Origin: Flavobacterium aciduliphilum | GTDB taxonomy: Bacteria; Bacteroidota; Bacteroidia; Flavobacteriales; Flavobacteriaceae | Length of the DNA: 64,000 bases | Assembly (NCBI RefSeq): GCF_003268855.1 | Contig: NZ_QLSZ01000011.1 | Span: 1-64,000, forward strand | Direction of reading: 5' to 3' | Shown: positions 8,354 through 17,459 of the stretch, in pieces | How positions within the stretch are numbered: the stretch's first letter is position 1 | Layout: the number at the start of each line of letters is the position of its first letter | Program-made: the position numbers and the translations under genes | The notes under the pieces: generated by a model | Told to the model about the DNA's origin: nothing | Database searches by the model: none | The model's input: only the letters and a program-made list of their open reading frames with translations

Positions 8354-8565
8354 TAAAAAACTAGCGTGGGACACTTGCTGTACTCGTTAAAGAGGTCCGA
8401 CCAAGAACCCGCAGAACAAAGTAAAGCAAAGCCCACGCCTTGACGTGAGCATTTACATATACCTTCCTGTTCTGCATTATAGAAATTTGGTCGGTTTCTT
8501 TAACAGGAATTTATAGCAAACGCTAATATATTTTTTCAATAAAATGGTGCTCTTATACTGAGCAA
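8354..8565 (-). ncRNA. Structured RNA, candidate 6S-like RNA
   Basis: On the minus strand this segment folds into one long, interrupted hairpin. Nested complementary pairs are 8362-8367/8520-8525, 8375-8379/8515-8519, 8386-8393/8497-8504, 8397-8404/8487-8494, 8411-8418/8468-8475, 8421-8425/8452-8456 and 8434-8437/8444-8447. A 5-bp hairpin (8548-8552/8560-8564) sits at the presumed 5' end. The outermost stem is followed by T6 (8355-8360), like an intrinsic terminator, and TACCTTTG (8571-8578) lies just upstream. The result would be an independent RNA of about 210 nt. A single long rod with an asymmetric internal bubble is the architecture of 6S RNA, and a flavobacterial class (6S-Flavo) is known; I could not compare sequences. 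A leader/attenuator of the cassette is the alternative. Confidence 0.6.
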
Positions 8566-8570
8566 CTTAG

Positions 8571-8578
8571 CAAAGGTA
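8571..8578 (-). promoter_or_regulatory. -7 element TACCTTTG for the structured RNA
   Basis: A full match to TAnnTTTG on the minus strand, about 5-7 bases before the predicted 5' end of the structured RNA. No TTG is found at the usual -33 spacing. Confidence 0.55.
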
Positions 8579-8701
8579 TAAAAGTTAATGGGTTTTTAAA
8601 AAGTTTTTATAATTATTATGAATTATTAAAATAATATGAGATTTATCATGGTCTTGAAGTACATTTTTTAGTACATTGCACCATAATTAAGAATACTCTT
8701 T

Positions 8702-9115
8702 ATGTCTATTGATAAACTTATCCATGTCCATTTTATTTCCATATATGCTATAGCAGTATTGGTTTTTATTATTGTAATTTACCTAAAATTAAAAAATAAA
8801 AAAGGGCCAAAGCATCTTACAAAGGAAAAATTTGAGGCAACATTGTCCAAAAAAATGATAGATGTGACTCACGACAACACAAAAATCTATAATATTTGGC
8901 CTTTTGTCAATGAATTAAAGAAAGCTAAAATTCTTCCAAAAAAATTGAATGAGGGCGAATTGATTTATAAAGTCTATATTGATGCTCACGAAAAGTTTGA
9001 ACATATCTTGCTTCAAACAGCACACAAAAATCATTATATTGTGATTGTAGTAAATCTCAACAAGAAAAAAGCAAAAGGATATTACAAACTTGAATTAACC
9101 AATCAATACCAATAA
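8702..9115 (+). CDS. Membrane-anchored hypothetical protein
   Basis: Not recognised. The 137 residues have one N-terminal transmembrane segment (about 12-28, IYAIAVLVFIIVIYLKL) followed by a basic stretch and a cytoplasmic or periplasmic domain of about 105 residues. That domain mixes helices (FVNELKKAKILPKKL) with strands (HYIVIVVNLNKKKAKGYYKL). It stands alone between the divergent structured RNA and the U32 gene and has its own terminator. Confidence 0.6.
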   Translation: MSIDKLIHVHFISIYAIAVLVFIIVIYLKLKNKKGPKHLTKEKFEATLSKKMIDVTHDNTKIYNIWPFVNELKKAKILPKKLNEGELIYKVYIDAHEKFEHILLQTAHKNHYIVIVVNLNKKKAKGYYKLELTNQYQ

Positions 9116-9137
9116 GGGGTATTGCTTTTCTTGTAAC

Positions 9138-9173
9138 AAACCAATTTTCTATTTTAGATAATTGGTTTTTTTT
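9138..9173 (+). terminator. Terminator after the 137-aa membrane protein gene
   Basis: aaaccaatt (9138-9146) pairs with aattggttt (9160-9168), followed by T to 9173, about 22 bases past the stop codon. Confidence 0.8.
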
Positions 9174-9250
9174 GTAAAATAATGTTACTACTCAAAGAAA
9201 TTATTAGAAATTTGCAATCCTCAAATCTATGATGTTTTTAAACTAGAATA

Positions 9251-11113
9251 ATGAAAAAGAAAATAGAAATTTTAGCCCCTGCTAAAAATTTAATTCAAGG
9301 TATTGCTGCTATTAATAGTGGCGCAGATGCCGTCTATATTGGAGCACCTCAATTTGGCGCGCGTTCGAATGCCCATAATTCTATTGAAGATGTTCAAGAA
9401 CTTGTTACGTATGCGCATTTATTTAATGTTCAGGTATTTGTAGTTATCAACACCATCCTTTATGATGAAGAATTGAAAACATGTCAGAAACTGATTTTGG
9501 AATTGTATGACATTGGAGTTGATGCACTAATTATTCAAGATATGGCTATTCTTGAGTTGGACTTGCCTCCTATTGTTCTCCATGCGAGTACACAAGCCAA
9601 CAATCGAGATGCGGATAAAATCAAATTTCTTGCCGATGCAGGAATTAAACGTGTGGTTTTAGCCCGAGAACTTAATCTTGATCAAATAAAAGAAATACAC
9701 AAAACTACTGATGTTGAACTAGAATTCTTTGTAACAGGGGCACTCTGTGTTTCCTTTAGCGGGAATTGTTATATGAGTGTGGCCAATGGTGAACGGAGTG
9801 CTAATAGAGGTTCTTGTGCACAAAATTGTAGACTTCCCTATAATTTAATTGATGGTAATGGTGCTACTTTAATCAAAAATAGCCATTTATTATCTATAAA
9901 AGATTTTGATGTTACCGACCAAATTCCAAATCTCATAGAAGCAGGAATTACTTCATTCAAAATAGAAGGTCGTTTAAAAGACATGGTTTATGTAAAAAAT
10001 AACGTTGCTTTTTTAAGACAAAAACTGGATGCTTTCATCGAAGAAAACGCTGAAAAATACACCAAAGCTTCTTCAGGCACATGCTCTTTTTCTTTTGATG
10101 CAGCCCTAAACCGAACGTTCAATAGAGGTTATACCGATTATTTCGTAAATGGTCGATATCAATCTATTGGTTCATGGGAAAGTCCAAAATCGAAAGGACA
10201 ATATATTGGAAAACTGATACGAACCGTAGGAAATTCTTACGAAATAGAAAACGGACACTATATTAATAATGGCGACGGCCTTTGTTTTATTAACGAAAAT
10301 AATGAAGCCGATGGTATTTATGTCAATAAAGCCGAAAAGGGGTTCATCTATCCAAATGTACTCAAAGACATTCAACCAGGAACGTTTATCTATCGAAACA
10401 ATGATGCTGCTTTCATTAAATTGGTGGAACGAGAAGATAGTGCCATTCGGAAAATCAGAGTTTCCCTCTTACTTCAGGAGCAAGAGCAGGGTTTTGAATT
10501 AATAGCGACCGATGAAGATGGCACAACCAGTACCATTGTAATGGAACATCCAAAAGAGGAAACAAAAAACAACGAATCTATTGAGACTACTATCAAAACT
10601 CAATTGGCTAAAACTGGATTTACACCCTATAGTATTCCTACTATTACCATCGATTTTTCTAAAAATTGGTTTTTACCTATTTCAAAAATAAATGAAATGC
10701 GTCGCTTAGTGCTAGAACAATTATCTGAAATTCGTTTAAAAAACTACCAAAGAAATACCCATCAAATCGTTAAGACTTCACATCCATATCCTGAAAGCAG
10801 CCTTGATTATATGTATAATGTTTCTAATGCTTTGGCGCGTCAATTTTATGAAAGACATGGAGTGACCGAAATCGAAAAAGCTTTTGAATTACAATGGGAT
10901 CCCGGTAAATCGAAAGTGATGACGACAAAATATTGCATCAAATATGAACTTGAGAAATGTCCAAAATATCACAAAGACACTTTGGGTGAAAAACTTCAAG
11001 AACCTTTAGTACTCAAACAAGGTGAATTAGAATACAAATTGAAATTTAATTGCAAACCTTGTGAAATGGAAATTTGGGAAAAAGATGCCGAATTTGAAAT
11101 TGAAGAAGACTAA
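9251..11113 (+). CDS. Peptidase U32 family protein (RlhA-like)
   Basis: Member of the U32 family; characterised members hydroxylate 23S rRNA C2501 (RlhA) or tRNA (TrhP) rather than cleave peptides. The 620 residues start with a TIM-barrel-like domain (KIEILAPAKNLIQGIAAINS, GADAVYIG). The U32 signature follows around residues 155-195: EFFVTGALCVSFSGNC and RGSCAQNCRLPY, with four Cys that bind an iron-sulphur cluster in the family. A middle domain of the DUF3656 type follows. A Cys pattern near the C-terminus (CIKYELEKCPKY, CKPCEM) may bind metal. The length fits the RlhA subgroup better than short U32 proteins, but the exact substrate cannot be decided from sequence. Confidence 0.88.
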   Translation: MKKKIEILAPAKNLIQGIAAINSGADAVYIGAPQFGARSNAHNSIEDVQELVTYAHLFNVQVFVVINTILYDEELKTCQKLILELYDIGVDALIIQDMAILELDLPPIVLHASTQANNRDADKIKFLADAGIKRVVLARELNLDQIKEIHKTTDVELEFFVTGALCVSFSGNCYMSVANGERSANRGSCAQNCRLPYNLIDGNGATLIKNSHLLSIKDFDVTDQIPNLIEAGITSFKIEGRLKDMVYVKNNVAFLRQKLDAFIEENAEKYTKASSGTCSFSFDAALNRTFNRGYTDYFVNGRYQSIGSWESPKSKGQYIGKLIRTVGNSYEIENGHYINNGDGLCFINENNEADGIYVNKAEKGFIYPNVLKDIQPGTFIYRNNDAAFIKLVEREDSAIRKIRVSLLLQEQEQGFELIATDEDGTTSTIVMEHPKEETKNNESIETTIKTQLAKTGFTPYSIPTITIDFSKNWFLPISKINEMRRLVLEQLSEIRLKNYQRNTHQIVKTSHPYPESSLDYMYNVSNALARQFYERHGVTEIEKAFELQWDPGKSKVMTTKYCIKYELEKCPKYHKDTLGEKLQEPLVLKQGELEYKLKFNCKPCEMEIWEKDAEFEIEED

Positions 11114-11159
11114 TTATTGTAACAACCAACAACTTTTAAAGTCAAACAACTATAACTTT

Positions 11160-13313
11160 ATGAAAACAAACTATATTATGATTAGAAATTTTATACTTCT
11201 ATTGAGTGTTTTTTTTATAACATCAACACAAGCTCAATTAAAAAAAATTACACTAGAGGATGCTGTATTGCAACAAAATAAAAAATTTGGTGCGGACAAA
11301 TTAACAGGGTTTCAATGGATTCCAAACTCTAATAATTACGTTTATTACACTGATGCATGGAGTAAAATGATGTCAGCATCAGCTAACGATAAAAATGCAA
11401 AAACGTTAGTTTCAATAACTGAAATCAATACCGCACTAGGGACACAATTAAAATCCTTTATAGGCGTTCAATGGATGGATACCAATTCTATAGTACTATC
11501 GGATAACGGTAAATATTACACTTATAATGTAATCTTAAAATCGGGCAAGTTACTACAGGAAACGAATGAGAATGCAGAAAATCAAACCTTTGATAGTCAT
11601 TTCAACCAATTAGCATTTACAGAAGGTAATAATCTATATTACCTAAACAATAACAAAGAAAAAATTACCGTTACGAATGAATCAAACAAAGATATCGTTT
11701 CTGGACAATCGATTGCTCGAAACGAATTTGGAATTACTAACGGGATTTTCTGGTCACCTAAATCATCCTATATCGCGTTTTATCAAAAAGATCAAAGTGA
11801 CGTTGCAGATTATCCTTTATTGGATATTACACAAACTCCAGGGAAATTAGTATCTATAAAGTATCCTATGATTGGTCAGAAATCGGAAAAACCTAGAGTG
11901 GGTATTTATAATCTTAATACTAAAAATCTGTTTTACATATCACCAAAAAGTGGAGTTGTAGAAGATTATTTAACGAATTTAGCTTGGACACCTGATGAAA
12001 AATACATTTTGATTGCTGAATTAAACCGAGAACAAAACGATATGCATTTGAATGTATACGATGCTAATACGGGTACTTTTGTTAGAACAATTTTAAATGA
12101 AAAAAATGATCATTGGGTTGAACCTGAACATAAAGCGTTTTTCCCTCGTTCAAATTCAAATAATTTTGTTTGGTTTAGTGAAAAAGATGGTTTCCAAAAC
12201 TTATACTACTACTCTATCGAAGGAAAACTAATTAAGCAATTAACGACTAACACGTTTCCCGCTAGAGAGATTCTTGGTGCAAATCTTAAAGGCACCGAAA
12301 TTTATTTCAAAGCAACAGGCGAAAATGGCATGAATATGCTCGTTTACAAAGTAGATTTGAAAGGAAAGCAAACCCTTGTTACTAAAGATTTAGGCGTTCA
12401 TAATGTGACTGTTTCTCCTGATGGTAATTGGATATTCGATGAATTTTCAAACCATAGTACTCCTTCAAAATCATTGCTCTATGATAAAAATCTCAAAGCA
12501 ACAACATTGTTGGAAAGCAAAAACAAATATGATGGCTATGAAATAGGAACAGCTGAAATTAAAACTATTAAAGCCGCTGATGGCGTAACAGATTTGTACA
12601 GCAGATTGATAAAACCAAGCCACTTTGACCCAAACAAAAAATATCCTGTATTGGTTTATGTTTACGGAGGACCTCATGCACAATTAGTTACGAATTCCTT
12701 TTTAGATGGAGCAAACCTTTGGATGTATTGGATGGCAGAACAAGGATACTTGGTGTTTACAGTTGATAATCGTGGTTCAGATAATCGAGGATTTGCTTTT
12801 GAAAGTGTAATTCATGGACATTTAGGAGTTAACGAAATGGAAGATCAACTCAAAGGAGTAGACTATTTAAAATCATTGCCTTATGTTGATGCTAACAGAT
12901 TAGCTGTGCATGGATGGAGTTTCGGTGGATTTATGACTACTTCGTTAATGTTACGAAAAGCTGACACCTTTAAAGTAGGTGTTGCTGGAGGACCTGTAAC
13001 AGATTGGAAATGGTATGAAGTGATGTATGGTGAACGCTATATGGATACTCCCAAAGAAAACCAAAAAGGATTTGATGAAGCTAGTACGTTAAACTATGTA
13101 AATAACCTGAAAGGAAAACTACTTTTAATTCATGGCACCAATGATGATACAGTAGTTGAGCAACATAATTTATCTTTGGTGAAAAAGTTTATAGAAGCGG
13201 GGAAACAAGTGGATTATTTTCCTTACCCTATGCACAAACACAATGTTCAAGGAAAAGATAGAGTGCATTTGATGACAAAAGTTTTGAACTATATTATGGA
13301 TAATAATAAGTAA
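11160..13313 (+). CDS. Dipeptidyl peptidase IV family serine protease (S9B)
   Basis: Exported prolyl oligopeptidase-family enzyme that removes Xaa-Pro dipeptides from peptide N-termini, part of peptide use in Bacteroidota. The open frame continues upstream to 11061, overlapping the U32 gene. The signal peptide (MIRNFILLLSVFFITSTQAQ) requires a start at 11160 or 11178, and 11160 was chosen. About 717 residues: an N-terminal eight-blade beta-propeller and a C-terminal alpha/beta hydrolase. The nucleophile is in HGWSFGGFM; the other triad members are likely Asp in HGTNDDTV and His in PYPMHKHN. A strong bidirectional terminator follows. Confidence 0.92.
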   Translation: MKTNYIMIRNFILLLSVFFITSTQAQLKKITLEDAVLQQNKKFGADKLTGFQWIPNSNNYVYYTDAWSKMMSASANDKNAKTLVSITEINTALGTQLKSFIGVQWMDTNSIVLSDNGKYYTYNVILKSGKLLQETNENAENQTFDSHFNQLAFTEGNNLYYLNNNKEKITVTNESNKDIVSGQSIARNEFGITNGIFWSPKSSYIAFYQKDQSDVADYPLLDITQTPGKLVSIKYPMIGQKSEKPRVGIYNLNTKNLFYISPKSGVVEDYLTNLAWTPDEKYILIAELNREQNDMHLNVYDANTGTFVRTILNEKNDHWVEPEHKAFFPRSNSNNFVWFSEKDGFQNLYYYSIEGKLIKQLTTNTFPAREILGANLKGTEIYFKATGENGMNMLVYKVDLKGKQTLVTKDLGVHNVTVSPDGNWIFDEFSNHSTPSKSLLYDKNLKATTLLESKNKYDGYEIGTAEIKTIKAADGVTDLYSRLIKPSHFDPNKKYPVLVYVYGGPHAQLVTNSFLDGANLWMYWMAEQGYLVFTVDNRGSDNRGFAFESVIHGHLGVNEMEDQLKGVDYLKSLPYVDANRLAVHGWSFGGFMTTSLMLRKADTFKVGVAGGPVTDWKWYEVMYGERYMDTPKENQKGFDEASTLNYVNNLKGKLLLIHGTNDDTVVEQHNLSLVKKFIEAGKQVDYFPYPMHKHNVQGKDRVHLMTKVLNYIMDNNK

Positions 13314-13330
13314 GTCTTCTCAAAAAATAT

Positions 13331-13370
13331 AAATCCCAAATTCCAGAAAGCGGAATTTGGGATTTTTTTT
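13331..13370. terminator. Bidirectional terminator
   Basis: aaatcccaaattcc (13331-13344) pairs perfectly with ggaatttgggattt (13352-13365), with T to 13370 on the plus strand and AT-rich sequence on the minus strand. It lies between the convergent DPP-IV gene and the 421-aa secreted protein gene. Confidence 0.88.
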
Positions 13371-13374
13371 GCTC

Positions 13375-14640
13375 CTAGGTTTTCTGTTTTTTCTTTTTCG
13401 CTGCAGGAAACAATACATTATTTAAAATCAAGCGAAATCCTGGCGAATTGGGATGTAAATCTAATACTGTTGGCGGATCACCTACTTGATGGCGATAATC
13501 CTCTGGATCATGCCCACCATAAAAAGTAAAAAAACCTTTCCCTTTTTGTCCGTGAATGTAACGCGCCTCTCCGTTTAATTCATTTTCCCCTAAAACTAAT
13601 ACGCTTGATTTCACTAAATCTCTTTCAAAAGCCGTTGTTTGTCCCATAAATCCTTTGATTAATGAAGTATGATTTTGACATAACATAGAAGGAATTACGT
13701 CCCACTTGGCAGAAAAATCCATTAATGTAAAATAATCTTTTTCAAAGGGCACGTTACCTCTTTTTTCAGTGGTATCGATATCTGAAAATTCGTAATGTTC
13801 TGGTCTTCTATCTAATATAAAATTCTTAAAAACAAACGTTTTAGCATAATCAATTTTAGCTTGGTAATTCGGTTCGCTATCATCTCCATCAAACATAGGC
13901 TCACAAATATCCACTCCTTCTGCTGCCAAAGCTATATCAAAGCTATCGGTAGCCGAACACATCGCAAACATAAACCCTCCTCCAATAACAAAATCACGTA
14001 TTTTTTTGGCTACAGCTAATTTCTCCTGTGACACTTTAGCATACCCTAACTTAGCTGCAAGTGCTTCTGCCTCTTTTTTTTGCTCGATATACCATGGTGC
14101 ATTGCGATAAGCTCCGTAAAATTTACCATATTGCCCTGTAAAATCCTCGTGATGCAAATGCAACCAATCGTACAAAACCAATTGGTCGCTTAAAACCGCT
14201 TCATCATAAATGGGTGTAAAGGGTATTTCAGCATAGGTCAACACCATTGTTACAGCATCATCCCAAGGTTGTTTTCCTGGTGGCGTGTATACTGCAATTT
14301 TTGGTGCTTTTTCTAACACTACGGCTTCCATATTTTGTGAAGGAGAAGCAATCTCAGCCAAAATACTAGCTTGTTCTGCATCTGAAATTACTTCAAAACT
14401 TACTCCTCTGATTTGACATTCCTTACGAATTTCAGGTGCATCGGGCAACAGAAAAGAACCTCCCCTATAATTTAGTAACCAACTCGCTTTGTATTTTTTA
14501 TCAAGTGCCCAATAGGTCACTCCATAGGCTTTGAGATGATTTTTTTGAGTCGTTTCATCCATGGGCAACAAAATAAAACTTGCCTTTGTAATAAACGGAA
14601 CTAATAGCACTAATACAATTACAACTCTTTTTAAATCCAT
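13375..14640 (-). CDS. Exported amidotransferase-fold protein, Bacteroidota-specific
   Basis: A 421-residue protein with a signal peptide (MDLKRVVIVLVLLVPFITKA) and a basic end (KKKKQKT). The body has segments such as KIAVYTPPGKQPWDDAV, LHHEDFTGQYGKFYG, IGGGFMFAMCSATDSFD and FFTFYGGHDPEDYRHQVGDP. These resemble class I glutamine amidotransferase-like/ThuA-like folds, with the Cys of FAMCSATD where a nucleophile elbow would be. Database entries often call such proteins asparagine synthetase B, which I consider misleading because no synthetase domain is visible and the protein is exported. The true function is unknown. Confidence 0.65.
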   Translation of the reverse strand: MDLKRVVIVLVLLVPFITKASFILLPMDETTQKNHLKAYGVTYWALDKKYKASWLLNYRGGSFLLPDAPEIRKECQIRGVSFEVISDAEQASILAEIASPSQNMEAVVLEKAPKIAVYTPPGKQPWDDAVTMVLTYAEIPFTPIYDEAVLSDQLVLYDWLHLHHEDFTGQYGKFYGAYRNAPWYIEQKKEAEALAAKLGYAKVSQEKLAVAKKIRDFVIGGGFMFAMCSATDSFDIALAAEGVDICEPMFDGDDSEPNYQAKIDYAKTFVFKNFILDRRPEHYEFSDIDTTEKRGNVPFEKDYFTLMDFSAKWDVIPSMLCQNHTSLIKGFMGQTTAFERDLVKSSVLVLGENELNGEARYIHGQKGKGFFTFYGGHDPEDYRHQVGDPPTVLDLHPNSPGFRLILNNVLFPAAKKKKQKT

Positions 14641-14692
14641 GTTCTTCTTAATTTGAACTCAAAGATACTAGTTTTAATGCAAACAAAATCAT

Positions 14693-14718
14693 AAAAAAAT
14701 CCCGAATTTCTCGGGATT
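14693..14718 (-). terminator. dnaB terminator
   Basis: On the minus strand aatcccga (14711-14718) and tcgggatt (14698-14705) form a hairpin followed by T-rich sequence to 14693, just past the dnaB stop. Confidence 0.85.
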
Positions 14719-14725
14719 CATTTTT

Positions 14726-16270
14726 TTAAAATGGTACATCACTATCGTCATCATTCGAATTCATGTGACTTCCAAAAGCTTCATTGGGTGTGGGAAGATT
14801 TTTCGTAAAAAACGGATTATCATCCAGATTCATTTTCGAAGGCAAATCATCGTATCCACTCGAAAAATCCTCTAAATTATCAAATTTCCCAAGACTTCCT
14901 ATAAATTTTAAACGGATATTTTCCAAAGATCCATTTCTATGTTTTGCGATAATGAATTCGGCCTGACCTGCTGTTGGAGATTGTTCTTCATCATCCCATT
15001 CATCAATTTTGTAATATTCTGGACGATAAATAAACGATACAATATCGGCATCTTGCTCAATAGCACCCGATTCACGTAAATCTGAGAGCAAGGGTCTTTT
15101 ACTTGACCCACGAGTTTCTACCGCACGCGATAATTGGGATAAAGCTATTACAGGGATGTCCAACTCTTTTGCTAAGGCTTTTAAATTTCTAGAAATAGTT
15201 GAAATTTCTTGCTCACGATTCCCGCCTCCTTTAGAATTACTTGCAGCCGTCATCAATTGAAGATAATCAATGATAATCAGTTTGATCCCGTGTTGGGATG
15301 CCAAACGTCTTGCCTTGGCTCTCAAGTCAAAAATAGACAAAGAAGGTGTGTCATCAATGTAAAGTGGCGCTTTTTCTAAGTCTTTTACTTTTACTGTTAA
15401 TTGTTCCCATTCGTGTTTTTCTAGTTTCCCTGTTCGTAATTTTTCAGAAGACAATCCTGTCTCTGAAGATATTAAACGTGTAATTAACTGTACAGACGAC
15501 ATTTCTAATGAAAAAACTGCGATAGGTTTTCCATAATCGATAGCCATGTTACGTGCCATAGAAAGCACGAATGCTGTTTTCCCCATCCCTGGTCTGGCAG
15601 CAATAATTATCAAATCGGAAGGCTGCCAACCCGAGGTTACTTTATCTAATTTTTCAAAACCCGTAGCAATACCACTTAAGCCTTCTTTATTGGCAATTTC
15701 TTCAATACGTTTTTTCGCTTGAATTACCAAACTTTGAGCGGTCTCTGAACTTCTTTTGATATTTCCTTGAGTGACTTCATACAATTTGGACTCAGCTTTG
15801 TCCAATAAATCAAAAACATCCGTTGTTTCATCATACGAATCTTCTATTATTTCAGAAGAAATTCTAATCAAACTGCGTTGGATATATTTTTGTAGTATGA
15901 TTCTTGAGTGAAACTCGATGTGTGCAGAAGAAGATATCTTTTGCGTTAATTGAATCAAGTAAAAATCACCTCCTGCCAATTCTAATTTGGCATTCTTTTT
16001 TAATTGTGCCGAAACCGTTAGCAAATCGATCGGTTGAGAATCAGTAAATAATTGAAAAATAGCCTCAAAAATATATTTATGTGCGTCTTTATAAAAAGCA
16101 TCGGGTTGTAAAATATCAATGACCTCATCTACTCCCTTTTTATCAATCATCATAGCTCCAAGAACAGCTTCTTCGAGGTCTAAGGCTTGTGGAGGTAATT
16201 TACCTTTTTCAAGATTAATGATGGTCGTTTTATCTACCTTTATTGGGTTTATTCCTATACTTTTTTCCAT
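14726..16270 (-). CDS. dnaB: Replicative DNA helicase DnaB
   Basis: Hexameric 5'-3' helicase that unwinds DNA at the replication fork and contacts primase. 514 residues: the N-terminal domain (about 25-130, PPQALDLEEAVLGAMMIDKK) and the RecA-like motor domain (about 190-470). The motor carries Walker A ARPGMGKTAF, Walker B LIIIDYLQLM and the downstream SQLSRAVETR and SDLRESGAIEQDADIV motifs. The C-terminal tail is acidic (NSNDDDSDVPF), a type of tail common in flavobacterial DnaB and reminiscent of SSB tails. It is flanked by terminators and transcribed alone. No intein is present. Confidence 0.97.
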   Translation of the reverse strand: MEKSIGINPIKVDKTTIINLEKGKLPPQALDLEEAVLGAMMIDKKGVDEVIDILQPDAFYKDAHKYIFEAIFQLFTDSQPIDLLTVSAQLKKNAKLELAGGDFYLIQLTQKISSSAHIEFHSRIILQKYIQRSLIRISSEIIEDSYDETTDVFDLLDKAESKLYEVTQGNIKRSSETAQSLVIQAKKRIEEIANKEGLSGIATGFEKLDKVTSGWQPSDLIIIAARPGMGKTAFVLSMARNMAIDYGKPIAVFSLEMSSVQLITRLISSETGLSSEKLRTGKLEKHEWEQLTVKVKDLEKAPLYIDDTPSLSIFDLRAKARRLASQHGIKLIIIDYLQLMTAASNSKGGGNREQEISTISRNLKALAKELDIPVIALSQLSRAVETRGSSKRPLLSDLRESGAIEQDADIVSFIYRPEYYKIDEWDDEEQSPTAGQAEFIIAKHRNGSLENIRLKFIGSLGKFDNLEDFSSGYDDLPSKMNLDDNPFFTKNLPTPNEAFGSHMNSNDDDSDVPF

Positions 16271-16360
16271 GGAGCTAAAGTAACAAATTGAATTTGTATT
16301 TTACTTTTTAGTTATTATGTACATCTTGTTTATAAGTCATTACTTTTTGTTAACAACCCA

Positions 16361-16390
16361 AAAAAAATCCGAAACCATGGGCTTCGGATT
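16361..16390 (-). terminator. accA terminator
   Basis: On the minus strand aatccgaa (16383-16390) pairs with ttcggatt (16366-16373) and runs into T7 (16361-16367), 22 bases past the accA stop. Confidence 0.88.
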
Positions 16391-16411
16391 AAGTATTCTC
16401 ATTGAATGATT

Positions 16412-17365
16412 TTATTCTTTAAATTCGCCCATTTTGCTGTATTTATCCATTCTTTGCGCTACTAGCTCTTGTGTTGATAATTTTTTGATGTCATTATATG
16501 CTTTAAGAATATATTGCTGTACAGTTTTAAAAGTAGTCTCCCTATCATAATGCGCCCCTCCCAAGGGTTCTGGAATTACCTCATCTACTAATTTTTGTTT
16601 CTTCATATCTGAAGAGGTTAATTTTAGTGCTTCAGCCGCAGTTTCTTTATGCTCCCAACTTTTCCATAAGATAGAAGAACACGATTCGGGTGAAATTACA
16701 GAATACCATGTGTTTTCCATCATTAATACCCTATCTCCTACACCTATTCCAAGAGCTCCTCCTGAAGCTCCTTCTCCAACAATCACACAGATAATTGGTA
16801 CTTTTAAACGACACATTTCTAAAATGTTTCTCGCAATGGCTTCTCCTTGACCCCGTTCTTCGGCTTCTAGTCCAGGATATGCTCCTGGTGTATCAATAAA
16901 TGTAAGTACAGGAATGTTGAATTTCTCTGCCATTTTCATTAAACGCAAGGCTTTGCGATATCCTTCAGGGTTGGCCATTCCAAAATTTCTGTACTGTCTG
17001 GTTTTGGTATTGTAGCCTTTTTGTTGACCCACAATCATAAAAGACTGACCCTCTATTTTCCCTAAACCCCCAACCATGGCTTTGTCATCTTTAAACCCAC
17101 GATCTCCAAAAAGTTCAAGAAAAGTATCCCCACACAATGCTTGAATGTGATCCATAGTGTAGGGTCTGTTGGGGTGTCTTGACAACTGTACGCGTTGCCA
17201 TGCAGTAAGATTTTTATATATTTTCTTTTTGGTTTCTTCTAATTTTTTTTCGATTTGTTTGCATGTATTTGTTACATCAACATCCGACTCCAATCCAATA
17301 ATTTGACATTTGTCTAATTGGTCTTCAAGTTCTTTAATTGGAAGCTCAAAATCTAAATATTCCAT
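16412..17365 (-). CDS. accA: Acetyl-CoA carboxylase carboxyltransferase subunit alpha
   Basis: With AccD it transfers the carboxyl group from biotin-BCCP to acetyl-CoA, the first committed step of fatty acid synthesis. The 317 residues fit the family: an N-terminal coiled segment ([14 protein letters not shown]), then the crotonase-like core with [48 protein letters not shown] and [17 protein letters not shown]. The start at [14 protein letters not shown] is supported by a TATATTTG box about 33 bases upstream. Confidence 0.97.
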   Translation of the reverse strand: MEYLDFELPIKELEDQLDKCQIIGLESDVDVTNTCKQIEKKLEETKKKIYKNLTAWQRVQLSRHPNRPYTMDHIQALCGDTFLELFGDRGFKDDKAMVGGLGKIEGQSFMIVGQQKGYNTKTRQYRNFGMANPEGYRKALRLMKMAEKFNIPVLTFIDTPGAYPGLEAEERGQGEAIARNILEMCRLKVPIICVIVGEGASGGALGIGVGDRVLMMENTWYSVISPESCSSILWKSWEHKETAAEALKLTSSDMKKQKLVDEVIPEPLGGAHYDRETTFKTVQQYILKAYNDIKKLSTQELVAQRMDKYSKMGEFKE

Positions 17366-17397
17366 AGGATTTGTCTAGTTTTAATTTTTTCGAAATG

Positions 17398-17405
17398 CAA
17401 ATATA
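17398..17405 (-). promoter_or_regulatory. accA -7 element TATATTTG
   Basis: A full TAnnTTTG match on the minus strand, 32 bases before the accA ATG. No TTG at the expected -33 spacing. Confidence 0.55.
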
Positions 17406-17459
17406 AAACTAAATATTTGTAGTAAGCGTAATTTTAACGGTTAGTTTTAACAAATTCGT

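Noticed and set aside
8117..8356. Plus-strand ORF of 79 aa opposite the T9SS gene
   Set aside because: It lies antisense to a well-supported gene with signal peptide and sorting domain.
8362..8525. Insertion-sequence or MITE ends
   Set aside because: The pairing is nested and interrupted like an RNA fold, no transposase or target duplication is seen, and a promoter motif and T-run fit a transcript better. Copy number could not be checked.
11061..11159. Longer N-terminus for the DPP-IV gene
   Set aside because: It overlaps the end of the U32 gene and would place about 33 residues ahead of the signal peptide.
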